Positions 27,008 to 36,804 of a stretch of DNA of 64,000 nucleotides are shown here, in pieces (the stretch's first letter is position 1; each line of letters opens with the position of its first letter). Under the pieces are notes generated by a model, which saw nothing but the letters and a program-made list of their open reading frames with translations, was not told where the DNA came from and ran no database searches. This stretch comes from Thermaurantimonas sp046299575 (lineage in GTDB: Bacteria; Bacteroidota; Bacteroidia; Flavobacteriales; Schleiferiaceae), in assembly GCF_046299575.1 (NCBI RefSeq), contig NZ_JBKBHX010000001.1, positions 496,001-560,000 on the forward strand, in the 5' to 3' direction. A program made the position numbers and the translations under genes.

Positions 27008-30000
27008 ATGAATTTGTTATTGAAGAAAATAATGACAATACGACAGATCCATTGGCTTCTTGCGTTTATTTTCGTTTGGCTCCCGGGTACATCTCAGATT
27101 CAACAACCAGTAGGGGGAATTTCAGAAACTGATGAGTTAACAATTGTTTACATCAATGCTCTCGTTACCACAGAGCCGGGAGCTACTCCTCAGAAGCTCA
27201 ACATCGCAGTGCGAAAGGGAAAAATCATCCGAGTATCAGCTCAACCTCCACAGCCCGGTGAAGTCGTAGTCGATTGTAATGGAATGTACATCTATCCCGG
27301 ATTCATTGATTTAGTAAGTCAATACGGCATTGAAGCTGAAACAGCTTCAACAGATCCTTCCCGGAGAAGAACATCATCTCAGCCCATTCAATACGACAGA
27401 CAGCGCACAGGAGCTCGACATTGGAATGATGCTATTCGCTCTGAATATCACTCGTATGAAGATTTTGAATACAACAAAAAGGAAGCTGAAGAATGGCAGA
27501 AAGCTGGTTTTACCGCAGTACTGACTCACAGAAACGACGGCATTGCCCGCGGTACAGGGTCTCTGGTGTTAACTGGTAATGGTAGAGAAAATTTATTGAT
27601 GCTGCGTGAGCGGGCAAGCATGCATTATTCTTTTTCAAAGGGAAGCAGTAAACAACCCTACCCTACCTCACTGATGGGCGCTATTGCCCTGTTGCGACAG
27701 CTATACAGTGATGCCGATTGGTATCGTAAAGGTGGTCGAGACGGCGAAATCAATATGGCTATTGCTGCAGAAGCGGCCGCTTTAGGACTTCCAATGCTCT
27801 TCGAAACGCACGAACTGTACGACCTATGGCGCGCTTCAGAACTGGGTAAACCTTTTGGCAGAAGTTTTATCCTATACGGTACAGGTAAGGAATACCAACG
27901 CGCCAAAGAAATCAAGCAAATGAACGCAAAACTGATTTTGCCTATGACTTTGCCAAAAGTGCCCGATGTTTCATCGCCATTCGATCACCGACACCTCACC
28001 TGGGAAAAGTTAGCACACTGGGAGATGGCTCCATATAATCCTTTTGTTTTGAGAAAAGAGGGAGTTGAATTTGCTTTTACCACTAAGGGGCTTAAAAGCA
28101 AAACAGATCTATGGAGGGCACTTGCGGAGTTTCTCAAAGCTGGGCTCGACACATCCTATGCTTTAGCAGCTATGACGACCATTCCAGCGAATATGATAAA
28201 TGCGGGCGATGTAGTAGGTAAAATTAAACCTGGTTATGCTGCGGCATTCATCGGTTTAGAGAAGCCCTTTGGAGATGCCAACAACAAAATATTGTTACAC
28301 GTGAGCTATTCCACAAACATCTACGAGCCCATTATCAAACCATCAGCTGGTGTATATGAAGTAAAAATAGCTGATTCTACCGCAAAACTGCTCATATATT
28401 CTACACCGACCAAACCAAAAATCAAATGGGCAACAAAGGATACTACCGACGTAGAATACACCTTATCGCTATACAGTATCTCATTGCGGATTCCAATTAA
28501 TAAAAAAGAAAAAAAATACAGGGTTCTCGAAGGGACTTTTACACCTAACACCATTACGGGTCAATACTTAGACGAAGGAGCGCGTTTACAAAATTGGTCA
28601 GCGATCCGAGTCAACGACTTACCTGATACTACCCAAAAGAAAAATGACTCCATTCAACCTCTGCCCGGCTACATGAAATATCCATTTACGGCATGGGGAT
28701 TAGACAAACCTGCTGAACAAGAATTTTTGCACATAAAGGGAGCCACACTATGGACTGCTGAAAGAGAAGGAAAGCTGGAAAGTGCTGACATCATTATCCG
28801 AAATGGAAAAATTCAAGCTATTGGAACAAACCTCCGCACACCAGCTGGTGCTGCTGTATGGGAAGCTAAAGGCCTGCATGTGACGCCAGGTATCATAGAT
28901 GAACACTCCCACATAGCCATCAGTCGAGGTGTGAATGAAGGATCACACTCAATTACCTCTGAAGTGCGCATTGGCGATGTGCTTAATCCTGACGATATCA
29001 ACATCTATCGTCAATTAGCCGGTGGAGTTACAGCTGCTCAGTTGCTGCATGGTTCGGCAAACGCAATTGGTGGACAAAATGCGCTTATAAAATTGAGATG
29101 GGGTGCAATGCCCGATGAAATGAAAATTGCAGGTGCACCTGGCTTCATAAAATTTGCACTTGGAGAAAATGTAAAACAGAGCAATTGGGGCGATCAGGCA
29201 GTGACGCGATTCCCTCAGACGCGTATGGGTGTAGAGCAGATATTTGCCGATGCTTTTAACCGGGCAAAAGAATACGAAGCTCGAAAAAAAGCTGCAGCTA
29301 AAGCAAAAATTCCCTTCAGAACCGACTACCAACTGGAAGCTCTGGTCGAAATCTTAAATGGCACCAGGCACATTACCTGCCACTCCTACGTACAAAGTGA
29401 GATCAATATGCTGATGAAGCTGGCCGACTCGCTCGGATTTAAAGTCAATACCTTTACGCACATACTCGAAGGGTACAAAGTAGCCGATAAAATGAAAGCC
29501 CACGGTGCAAATGCCTCAAGTTTCAGCGACTGGTGGGCATACAAGTGGGAGGTAAAGGAGGCCATCCCCTACAATGCAGCCATACTTCACCGCGTAGGTG
29601 TGAATACAGCGATCAATTCTGACGATGCTGAAATGGGCCGCCGACTCAATCAAGAAGCTGCTAAAGTAGTAAAATACGGAGGACTCTCAGAAACCGAAGC
29701 TCTCGCAATGGTGACCATCAATCCCGCCCGTATGCTGCACATTGACCACTTAACCGGCAGCCTCAAAGTCGGAAAAGACGCTGACTTGGTCGTGTGGAAC
29801 GGTCACCCATTGCTCAGCAGCTCTTATCCACTGGCTACCTTTGTTGATGGTAAACGACTTTATGACTACAGTGCCCAGAAAGCAAAAGAAGAAGCAATCC
29901 GGTTGGAGAAAAACCGATTGATTCAAAAAGCATTAGCTGCCATTGCATCAGGTAAAGAAAAAGAAACCATAAAGCCAGATGCAAACTTTATGTATCACTG

Positions 30001-30040
30001 TGAAACCATTGTCCAGTACGATGCCCATGAAATCGAATAA
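27008..30040 (+). CDS. Exported two-module amidohydrolase
   Basis: 1010 residues after a signal peptide ending FVWLPGTSQ. Two amidohydrolase modules lie in tandem. The first (about 45-460) keeps the fold landmarks (YIYPGFIDLVSQYG) but has lost the HxH metal motif. The second (about 590-985) is complete: His633-x-His635 in DEHSHIA, His792 (TCHSY), His818 (THILEG) and Asp872 (NSDDAE), ending with the KVGKDADLVVW strand typical of the superfamily. It is likely a periplasmic hydrolase of cyclic amides, peptides or similar; imidazolonepropionase- and prolidase-like relatives are possible. The next amidohydrolase overlaps its end. Confidence 0.9.
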   Translation: MNLLLKKIMTIRQIHWLLAFIFVWLPGTSQIQQPVGGISETDELTIVYINALVTTEPGATPQKLNIAVRKGKIIRVSAQPPQPGEVVVDCNGMYIYPGFIDLVSQYGIEAETASTDPSRRRTSSQPIQYDRQRTGARHWNDAIRSEYHSYEDFEYNKKEAEEWQKAGFTAVLTHRNDGIARGTGSLVLTGNGRENLLMLRERASMHYSFSKGSSKQPYPTSLMGAIALLRQLYSDADWYRKGGRDGEINMAIAAEAAALGLPMLFETHELYDLWRASELGKPFGRSFILYGTGKEYQRAKEIKQMNAKLILPMTLPKVPDVSSPFDHRHLTWEKLAHWEMAPYNPFVLRKEGVEFAFTTKGLKSKTDLWRALAEFLKAGLDTSYALAAMTTIPANMINAGDVVGKIKPGYAAAFIGLEKPFGDANNKILLHVSYSTNIYEPIIKPSAGVYEVKIADSTAKLLIYSTPTKPKIKWATKDTTDVEYTLSLYSISLRIPINKKEKKYRVLEGTFTPNTITGQYLDEGARLQNWSAIRVNDLPDTTQKKNDSIQPLPGYMKYPFTAWGLDKPAEQEFLHIKGATLWTAEREGKLESADIIIRNGKIQAIGTNLRTPAGAAVWEAKGLHVTPGIIDEHSHIAISRGVNEGSHSITSEVRIGDVLNPDDINIYRQLAGGVTAAQLLHGSANAIGGQNALIKLRWGAMPDEMKIAGAPGFIKFALGENVKQSNWGDQAVTRFPQTRMGVEQIFADAFNRAKEYEARKKAAAKAKIPFRTDYQLEALVEILNGTRHITCHSYVQSEINMLMKLADSLGFKVNTFTHILEGYKVADKMKAHGANASSFSDWWAYKWEVKEAIPYNAAILHRVGVNTAINSDDAEMGRRLNQEAAKVVKYGGLSETEALAMVTINPARMLHIDHLTGSLKVGKDADLVVWNGHPLLSSSYPLATFVDGKRLYDYSAQKAKEEAIRLEKNRLIQKALAAIASGKEKETIKPDANFMYHCETIVQYDAHEIE

Positions 30041-31310
30041 ATTTCTCCTTCTTGCATTAGTCATTTTTCATCAATCTGTTTTAGCGCAAAAGGCACTTCA
30101 CTGCCTGACCAATGCCCGCATTTATGCTGAAAGTGGAGTAATAGAAAACGGATTTATTACCTTCCAAAATGGAGTAATCCAGCGTATTGGTTCGATGGCA
30201 GAATGGAAGAACCCTGGAGGTGATGCAGTAGTGATCGATGTGAATGGCCAGAATGTATATCCAGGATTTATTGCCCTCGACTCCCGAGTGGGCCTTACAG
30301 AAATAGATGCTGTACGTGCCACGCGCGACTTCAACGAAGTTGGCCAATTCAATCCACATGTGCGCACGCTAATTGCGTACAATACGGATTCAAAAATCAT
30401 TGAAACCATACGCACCAATGGCGTACTTATTGTGCAGCCGGCGCCCACAGGAGGTAGAATCTGCGGACAGTCAAGTGTATTTAAGCTCACCGGTTGGAAT
30501 TGGGAAGATGCCGTAATCACTCCTGACGACGGCTATTACATCAAATGGCCAGCAGCTACCGAAACTACTGGTTGGTGGGCCGAGCCCGGCGAAGACCGCT
30601 CGAATGAACAATATCTTAACCAGATACGCGAACTAGAAGAATACCTTTCGAAAGCTAAAGCTTATTCACAAGCAAGTAATCCGCCGTACGACGTTCGGCT
30701 TTCTGGTTTAAAGTCCCTTTTCGCACAAAAAAAGCGCCTTTATATACGCGCTTACAGAGCGCGGGAAATACGCGACGCTATCCTGATGTGCAAGCGATTG
30801 GGGATTGAAAATCCTGTGATTTCAGGTGGATGGGAAGCCGATGTAGTAGCCAATTTTCTAAAAGAAAACAATGTGCCAGTAATACTCGATCGCCTTACGC
30901 GCTTACCCGACAGCCGTGATGCACATGTTCACAGCCCCTTTTCCCTTCCGGCTGTTCTTGATTCACTAGGTGTATTGTTTGCCTTTTCGTATGCTGGCGA
31001 CATGGAAGCAATGGGAACGCGCAACTTGGCCTTTACTGCAGGTATGGCACGCGGATATGGATTGAAAGAAGTTTCCGCCCTTGCCGCAATAAGCTTGAAT
31101 GCAGCTAAAATAGCCGGCATCGACTCCTTAGTAGGTTCACTTAAACCGGGAAAGCGCGCCTATCTATTTGTAAACAAAGGAGATGCACTTGAAATAATTT
31201 CCAACAATCCTACGCGCATATACATCGATGGCGAAGAAGTACCCACCACAAATTTTCAAACAGAGCTATATCAACTTTATCTGAAAAAATACAATCTCAA
31301 TAACCCCTAA
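30021..31310 (+). CDS. Exported degenerate amidohydrolase paralog
   Basis: About 429 residues from ATG 30021 (or 427 from ATG 30027, MKSNKFLLLALVIFHQSVLAQ, a clear signal peptide). It overlaps the upstream amidohydrolase by 14-20 bases. Fold landmarks are present (NVYPGFIALDSRVG; SLKPGKRAYLFVNKGDA) but the HxH motif after PGFI is replaced by LDS, and no full metal set is visible, as in the first module of its neighbour. It is probably a non-catalytic partner of the upstream enzyme (inference). Confidence 0.88.
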   Translation: MPMKSNKFLLLALVIFHQSVLAQKALHCLTNARIYAESGVIENGFITFQNGVIQRIGSMAEWKNPGGDAVVIDVNGQNVYPGFIALDSRVGLTEIDAVRATRDFNEVGQFNPHVRTLIAYNTDSKIIETIRTNGVLIVQPAPTGGRICGQSSVFKLTGWNWEDAVITPDDGYYIKWPAATETTGWWAEPGEDRSNEQYLNQIRELEEYLSKAKAYSQASNPPYDVRLSGLKSLFAQKKRLYIRAYRAREIRDAILMCKRLGIENPVISGGWEADVVANFLKENNVPVILDRLTRLPDSRDAHVHSPFSLPAVLDSLGVLFAFSYAGDMEAMGTRNLAFTAGMARGYGLKEVSALAAISLNAAKIAGIDSLVGSLKPGKRAYLFVNKGDALEIISNNPTRIYIDGEEVPTTNFQTELYQLYLKKYNLNNP

Positions 31311-31324
31311 ATCATTAAAAGGCC

Positions 31325-32179
31325 ATGCCATTCTTTTCGGTAGTAATACCGGTGTACAATGCCTCTGAGCACATCACTGAATGCTTGCACTCCGTCATTG
31401 GTCAGACGTACAAAGACTTTGAAATCATCCTGGTAAATGATGGCTCAACGGATGACTCGATGAAAAAGGTCACCGAGTTTTTTGAAGCATTTCCCGAGTA
31501 CGAACCCAAAATTGTGCACCACAATTACAACCGCGGTTTGGGCGCTGCGCGAAATTCAGGGGTATTTCGCGCTAATGGAAAATTCATTGCCTTTTTAGAT
31601 GCCGACGATTATTGGGCTGTAACCAAGCTGGAAAAAATTGCTTCTTATCTTGAAATTTTTCCCATTTGGGACTTATTGTATCACCCCGTCATTGAGTTTT
31701 ATAACGGACGACATCGAAAACGTTCGACGTACTTTGCAGGCGGATTAGACGACTTTATTTTAAAAGGCAATCCATTGGTACCCTCAGCCGTGGTGCTGAG
31801 CCGCAAAGTTGCCCTGGAACATCCTTTTAGTACTGACCGCAGTTTGCTCGGCGTTGAAGACCTCGACTTGTGGTTTCGTTTAATGCAAGCCAAGGTGCAA
31901 ATGGCTATGATTCCGGAGGCACTAACTTTTTATCGTATCACCTCTGGCCTTACATCGCACATCATGCAGCACTTGAGCCGCTGTGAAAAGGTTTTTAAAA
32001 CCTATTTGAAAGAAGAATTCATCACCACTGCCATGCAGCGCAAGTATTACGAAGCTGCCCGACACATGCAGAAAACCGGACGACACAAGAAAGCGGAAAT
32101 TTTCTACCGATGGTCAAAAAACAAAGACCTTAAAACCCGGCTTTTACGACTGGCCAATCGACTGCACTTCGCTATATGA
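31325..32179 (+). CDS. Glycosyltransferase family 2
   Basis: 284 residues. GT-A fold signatures: FSVVIPVYNASEHI, LVNDGSTDDS, and FLDADDYW with the DxD-type metal site, then VEDLDLWFRL as acceptor-side motif. No membrane span. The acceptor is unknown; it may modify surface polysaccharide. It follows the amidohydrolase pair after 14 bases and precedes the carboxylase by about 56. Confidence 0.93.
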   Translation: MPFFSVVIPVYNASEHITECLHSVIGQTYKDFEIILVNDGSTDDSMKKVTEFFEAFPEYEPKIVHHNYNRGLGAARNSGVFRANGKFIAFLDADDYWAVTKLEKIASYLEIFPIWDLLYHPVIEFYNGRHRKRSTYFAGGLDDFILKGNPLVPSAVVLSRKVALEHPFSTDRSLLGVEDLDLWFRLMQAKVQMAMIPEALTFYRITSGLTSHIMQHLSRCEKVFKTYLKEEFITTAMQRKYYEAARHMQKTGRHKKAEIFYRWSKNKDLKTRLLRLANRLHFAI

Positions 32180-32235
32180 ATCATTTCCTTACTACTTCCT
32201 TAACCTATCATTGCAAATAAAAACAGCCCGCACCG

Positions 32236-33777
32236 ATGAAAGAATCTTTTAAAAAACTGCTCGACCTTAAAGACGAAGCATTAAAAGGCGGAGGTGAAGA
32301 CCGCATCAAAGCACAACACGAAAAGGGCAAACTCACCGCCCGCGAGCGCATAGATCTTTTGCTCGATCCGGGCTCATTTCAGGAGATGGGTATGCTCGTA
32401 AAGCATCGGAGCAAAAACTTTGGCCTTGACAAGCAAGTGTTTCTTGGCGATGGAGTGGTAACCGGCTACGGTACTATCAATGGCCGACTGGTTTACGTTT
32501 TTGCACAGGATTTTACGGTGCTGGGAGGCTCACTGGCAGAGGCACATGCAGAGAAAATTTGCAAAATCATGGACCTTGCTATGAAAAATGGTGCTCCGGT
32601 AATCGGTCTTAACGACAGCGGTGGGGCCCGCATTCAAGAGGGGGTGGTATCGCTGGGCGGATATGCCGACATCTTTTACCGAAACACTTTGGCCAGCGGT
32701 GTAATCCCCCAAATATCGGTGATTATGGGTCCTTGTGCGGGTGGGGCTGTGTATTCTCCGGCGCTTACTGACTTTGTAATTATGGTAGAAGGCACATCGT
32801 ATATGTTTGTTACCGGTCCAAATGTGGTTAAAACAGTGACGCATGAGGAAGTAACCTCTGAAGACCTCGGCGGAGCAAGCGTGCACAGTACCAAGAGCGG
32901 TGTAGCTCACCTCACCTACCCAAATGAAATTGCCTGTATCGAGGGAATCAAAAAATTAATGTCCTACATTCCGCAAAACTGTGAAGAGCCTGCGCAATCG
33001 CTACCATACCAGACTGGCGATGAATTAAGACCTGCCCTTGATGACATCGTGCCCGAGAATCCGAACTTGCCTTACGACATGAAAGAAGTGATCCACCAAG
33101 TGGTGGACGAAGGTACGTTTTTTGAAATCCACCGAGATTTTGCGGAAAATATCATTGTGGGCTTTGCTCGGTTGGCAGGCCGTTCGATTGGTATTGTGGC
33201 GAATAATCCTGCTAATTTGGCAGGAGTACTCGACATTAAAGCCTCGCAGAAGGGTGCTCGTTTCGTTCGCTTTTGTGATTCGTTTAATATTCCTCTTCTG
33301 GTTTTCGAAGATGTCCCCGGATTTTTACCGGGTACTGATCAGGAATGGAACGGCATCATAACCAATGGGGCAAAGCTGCTCTACGCTTTTTGCGAGGCTA
33401 CAGTTCCACGTATTACAGTTATTACGCGCAAAGCTTACGGGGGTGCATACGATGTGATGAATTCGAAACACATCGGGGCTGATCTTAACTTCGCCTGGCC
33501 TTTTGCCGAAATCGCTGTAATGGGCGCTAAAGGGGCTGCTGAAATCATCTTCAAAAAAGAAATCGCTGCCGCAGAAGACAAGGCTGCCAAATTGCTGGAG
33601 ATGGAGCAAGAATACGCCCGGCTATTTGCCAATCCATATCGCGCAGCCGCCCGAGGATATGTGGACGATGTAATTTTGCCAAGCCAGACCCGTGAAGTGC
33701 TGATTCGCGGCTTTGAAATGCTGAAAAATAAAGCTGTATCACTTCCTCGTAAAAAGCACGGAAATATTCCGTTATAG
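32236..33777 (+). CDS. Acyl-CoA (propionyl/methylmalonyl-CoA) carboxylase beta subunit
   Basis: 513 residues of the carboxyltransferase family: TARERIDLLLDPGSF at the start, GGARIQEGV and GPCAGGAVYSPA for acyl-CoA binding, DVPGFLPGTDQEWNGI and RKAYGGAYDVM for the biotin side. Members carboxylate propionyl-CoA or, with membrane partners, decarboxylate methylmalonyl-CoA. No biotin carboxylase or carrier gene is adjacent, so the exact complex cannot be named from this window. Confidence 0.93.
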   Translation: MKESFKKLLDLKDEALKGGGEDRIKAQHEKGKLTARERIDLLLDPGSFQEMGMLVKHRSKNFGLDKQVFLGDGVVTGYGTINGRLVYVFAQDFTVLGGSLAEAHAEKICKIMDLAMKNGAPVIGLNDSGGARIQEGVVSLGGYADIFYRNTLASGVIPQISVIMGPCAGGAVYSPALTDFVIMVEGTSYMFVTGPNVVKTVTHEEVTSEDLGGASVHSTKSGVAHLTYPNEIACIEGIKKLMSYIPQNCEEPAQSLPYQTGDELRPALDDIVPENPNLPYDMKEVIHQVVDEGTFFEIHRDFAENIIVGFARLAGRSIGIVANNPANLAGVLDIKASQKGARFVRFCDSFNIPLLVFEDVPGFLPGTDQEWNGIITNGAKLLYAFCEATVPRITVITRKAYGGAYDVMNSKHIGADLNFAWPFAEIAVMGAKGAAEIIFKKEIAAAEDKAAKLLEMEQEYARLFANPYRAAARGYVDDVILPSQTREVLIRGFEMLKNKAVSLPRKKHGNIPL

Positions 33778-34186
33778 AAATAGTAGAACAAAATATTTGA
33801 ATAGTATCTCGCTCTGTAAGGAGCTTTTTCAGTATGTTTTGGCTAATTTTTCTAAGGCTGCGTTTCAGCTTTTTTTCATTAAAAAGTCATGAACTATAAG
33901 CTCTTTAATCGCTAAAGACGTAGATTATTTGTGCCGTTTGATTCCAAATTTAGATAATCGAGTCATCAAAGGATTTTCAGAAAAATTCATAACACTTGTA
34001 AGGAAAGAGAAGTACAATACTTTTCTAATTTAATTTCAACTGAGAAGTAAAAGCTCTGACATGAGCTGCTGCGAGTGGTTTTTATGCGGTAGAAGAGCGA
34101 AGCTGGCTTTTTCAGAAGAAGTCTGCTCAAGCTGCTTTGAGCTGGCATAAAATAACGACTGAATGCAGCGCAAAGTAAGGCCCCCA
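33778..34186. other. Gene-free stretch
   Basis: About 400 bases between the carboxylase and the terminator of hppD. It holds a weak hairpin (GCTC/GAGC, 33811-33824, then TTTTT) that may end the plus-strand operon, and a perfect 6-bp hairpin TCTTTA-ATCGC-TAAAGA (33902-33918). I see no convincing coding frame, promoter or repeat in the rest. Confidence 0.5.
33811..33829 (+). terminator. Weak possible terminator after carboxylase gene
   Basis: 4-bp GCTC/GAGC stem with a 6-base loop and a run of five T. Confidence 0.3.
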
Positions 34187-34221
34187 AAAAAAAAGCCGGA
34201 CAATTGTAAAGATGCCCGGCT
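34187..34221 (-). terminator. Terminator of hmgA-hppD operon
   Basis: On the minus strand AGCCGG ... CCGGCT encloses a long loop and is followed by a run of about nine T. It lies just beyond the hppD stop. Confidence 0.7.
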
Positions 34222-34244
34222 GTGAAGAGTTGTAAATATATGGC

Positions 34245-35378
34245 TTACAAGGTGCCTCTAAGTGCCTGCTCGCGCTCGATGGCTTCGAAGAGGGCTTTGA
34301 AATTACCCTTGCCGAATGATTTGGCCCCCTTGCGCTGAATGATTTCGAAGAACATGGTGGGGCGATCGAGCACAGGTTTAGTAAAGAGCTGTAGGAGATA
34401 GCCTTCGTCGTCGCGGTCAATGAGAATTCCGAGCTTGCGAAGTTCAGCCAGGTCTTCATCGATACGTCCGACCCGATCGAGTACGGAATCGTAATAGGTG
34501 GGCGGTACATAGAGAAAGTCAACTCCTCGTTTTTTCAGCTCTGTGACTGTATGGACAATATCGTTGGTGGCTACGGCGATGTGTTGTACGCCGGCGCCAT
34601 TGTAAAACTCGATGTATTCTTCGATTTGCGACTTTTTGCGGCCTACGGCGGGCTCGTTGATGGGGAATTTGATGCGTCCATTGCCATTGGTCATTACCTT
34701 CGACATGAGGGCAGTGTACTCAGTAGAGATGTCCTTATCGTCAAAGGATACGAGTTGTGTAAAGCCCATGACGCGCGCATAGAAGTCCACCCATTTGTTC
34801 ATTTCACCCCAGCCCACATTGCCGACCATGTGATCGACATAGAGTAAGCCTACCTCTGAAGGACGATAGTCCGGATTCCAAGGGCGGAAGCCGGGCATAA
34901 AAGCTCCATGATAATTTTTGCGCTCGACGAAGTAGTGGAGGGTTTCGCCGTAAGTTTTAATGCCAGATAGTACTACCTGGCCTTGTTCGTCGCTAAGGGT
35001 AGTAGGCTCAAGGCAGCTTTCGGCACCGCGTTGGGTAGTAACCTCCCAGCTATAGGTAGCATCATCAACCCAGAGAGCAATGACTTTCACGCCGTCACCA
35101 TGGCGGTTAATGTGTTCATTGATAGGGCCACCTGCTTGAAGCGGTGAGGTGAGCACTAGCGTGATCTTGCCCTGACGGAGCACGTAGCTCACGCGGTCGC
35201 GGCTTCCGGTTTCAAGTCCGCGATATGCCACAGGCTGAAATCCCCATGCTGACTGGTAGTAATGTGCTGCTTGCTTGGCATTGCCTACGTATAGCTCTAC
35301 ATAGTCAGTGCCGTTGATGGGCAGGAAATCTTCAGCCTCAGGGAATATTTTGGGGATGTCTTGTGCTTGTGTTTGCAT
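34245..35378 (-). CDS. hppD: 4-hydroxyphenylpyruvate dioxygenase
   Basis: Converts 4-hydroxyphenylpyruvate to homogentisate in tyrosine breakdown. 377 residues with two VOC-type domains. Iron ligands are visible as His183 (YVDHMVGN), His266 (GVQHIAVA) and Glu345 (FFEIIQRKG). The downstream gene of a two-gene operon with homogentisate dioxygenase, 37 bases apart; together they give the two consecutive ring-oxidation steps. Confidence 0.97.
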   Translation of the reverse strand: MQTQAQDIPKIFPEAEDFLPINGTDYVELYVGNAKQAAHYYQSAWGFQPVAYRGLETGSRDRVSYVLRQGKITLVLTSPLQAGGPINEHINRHGDGVKVIALWVDDATYSWEVTTQRGAESCLEPTTLSDEQGQVVLSGIKTYGETLHYFVERKNYHGAFMPGFRPWNPDYRPSEVGLLYVDHMVGNVGWGEMNKWVDFYARVMGFTQLVSFDDKDISTEYTALMSKVMTNGNGRIKFPINEPAVGRKKSQIEEYIEFYNGAGVQHIAVATNDIVHTVTELKKRGVDFLYVPPTYYDSVLDRVGRIDEDLAELRKLGILIDRDDEGYLLQLFTKPVLDRPTMFFEIIQRKGAKSFGKGNFKALFEAIEREQALRGTL

Positions 35379-35415
35379 ATTTTTAGAATTTTATCGGATT
35401 ACTAAAATAAAAAAA

Positions 35416-36573
35416 TTATTCGAGCCAACTGCGGTAATAGTCTTCGTTTTCGATCTGCAAGGCGGTTTCAGTGAGCTTTAGTGGCTTGAAAGTGTCAATC
35501 ATCACAGCCAGTTCGCGGGTTTCTTTTTGACCGATAGAGCGCTCTATGGCTCCAGGATGTGGCCCATGAGGAATGCCGGCAGGGTGAAGACTTATGTAAC
35601 CCTTTTCCACGTGATTGCGGCTCATGAAGTCTCCATCTACGTAGTATAGTACCTCATCAGAGTCAATATTGCTGTGGTTGTATGGCGCCGGAATCGAGTC
35701 AGGGTGGTAATCATATAGACGAGGAGCAAAAGTGCAGACGACAAAATTGTGGCCTTCGAAGGTCTGGTGTACGGGAGGTGGCTGGTGAATTCGACCGGTG
35801 ATGGGCTCAAAATCATGAGCTGAAAAGGCATAGGGATAGAAGTAGCCGTCCCAACCTACCACATCGAAGGGATGTGAAGCATATACGACCTGGTGCAGAT
35901 GGTTTTGCTTTTTGATTTTTATCAGGAAATCGCCTTTTTCGTCGTAGGTCTCCAGTATGCCTGGCCGGCGTATGTCGCGCTCGCAGAAGGGCGAATGCTC
36001 AAGCAGTTGACCGAACTGATTTCGATAGCGTTTTGGTGTAACAATAGGACTGAAAGACTCGACGATGAGGAGGCGGTTTTCAGTGGTTTCGAACTGAATT
36101 TGGTAGATCGTACCCCGAGGTATGACGAGGTAATCGCCGTAGCCAAAAGAGATGTTACCAAGAAATGTTCGCAACACGCCGGAGCCCTGATGTACAAAGA
36201 TGAGCTCATCGCTGTCGGCATTTTTGTAAAAATAGTCAATCATCGACTGTCGGGGTGCGGCTAAGGCGATGTTCAGATCGTTATTAAAGAGCACAATAGT
36301 GCGGCTGTCGAGAAAGTCGTCTTCAGGCGATACGTCCCAGCCGCGCAGCATGCGTGCTGTTATGTTGTGCGAAACGGCAGCTTTAGGCGTCAGGTCAATG
36401 GCTCGGTGAATCTCCTTGACCATCGTTGGGCGGTAGATGTGATAGAGCAAAGAGCTAACTCCTGAAAAGCCTTCGGTGCCAAAGAGCTGCTCGTAATAGA
36501 GCGAACCGTCTGGTTTGCGAAAAACTGTGTGACGCTTACGCGGTATTTTTCCAAGGGTATGGTAAAAGGGCAT
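35416..36573 (-). CDS. hmgA: homogentisate 1,2-dioxygenase
   Basis: Opens the ring of homogentisate to maleylacetoacetate. 385 residues of cupin fold; landmarks are YYEQLFG near the start, DELIFVHQGSG, YLVIPRGTIYQI, and the C-terminal iron site region with DEVLYYVDGDF, NHVEKGYISLHPAGIPHGPHPG. Shorter than the human enzyme, as usual for the Bacteroidota form. First gene of the hmgA-hppD operon. The 231 bases upstream contain no clear TAnnTTTG element. Confidence 0.95.
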   Translation of the reverse strand: MPFYHTLGKIPRKRHTVFRKPDGSLYYEQLFGTEGFSGVSSLLYHIYRPTMVKEIHRAIDLTPKAAVSHNITARMLRGWDVSPEDDFLDSRTIVLFNNDLNIALAAPRQSMIDYFYKNADSDELIFVHQGSGVLRTFLGNISFGYGDYLVIPRGTIYQIQFETTENRLLIVESFSPIVTPKRYRNQFGQLLEHSPFCERDIRRPGILETYDEKGDFLIKIKKQNHLHQVVYASHPFDVVGWDGYFYPYAFSAHDFEPITGRIHQPPPVHQTFEGHNFVVCTFAPRLYDYHPDSIPAPYNHSNIDSDEVLYYVDGDFMSRNHVEKGYISLHPAGIPHGPHPGAIERSIGQKETRELAVMIDTFKPLKLTETALQIENEDYYRSWLE

Positions 36574-36804
36574 ATGGGCTTCAGTTTTCTATTGGTGGGC
36601 TGCAATTTAGGACTTCAGAACGGGACAATTTATGAAAATTGTTAGGTAGTTAAATTTTACTTTTTTTGACTCAAACAAATATCTGCGTGGAGCGAGTTAT
36701 GCAAAACATGAATTTAAAAGTTAATTCTGAAAATCAATTAGAAGAAGTAGTCAGGATGTAAAATTTTCTTACCTTGCTTTAGTGTTTAATGATAACCTAC
36801 ATCA

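Noticed and set aside
36699..36761. 20-codon frame upstream of the S51 peptidase
   Set aside because: Too short, no signal or lipobox, no clear promoter.
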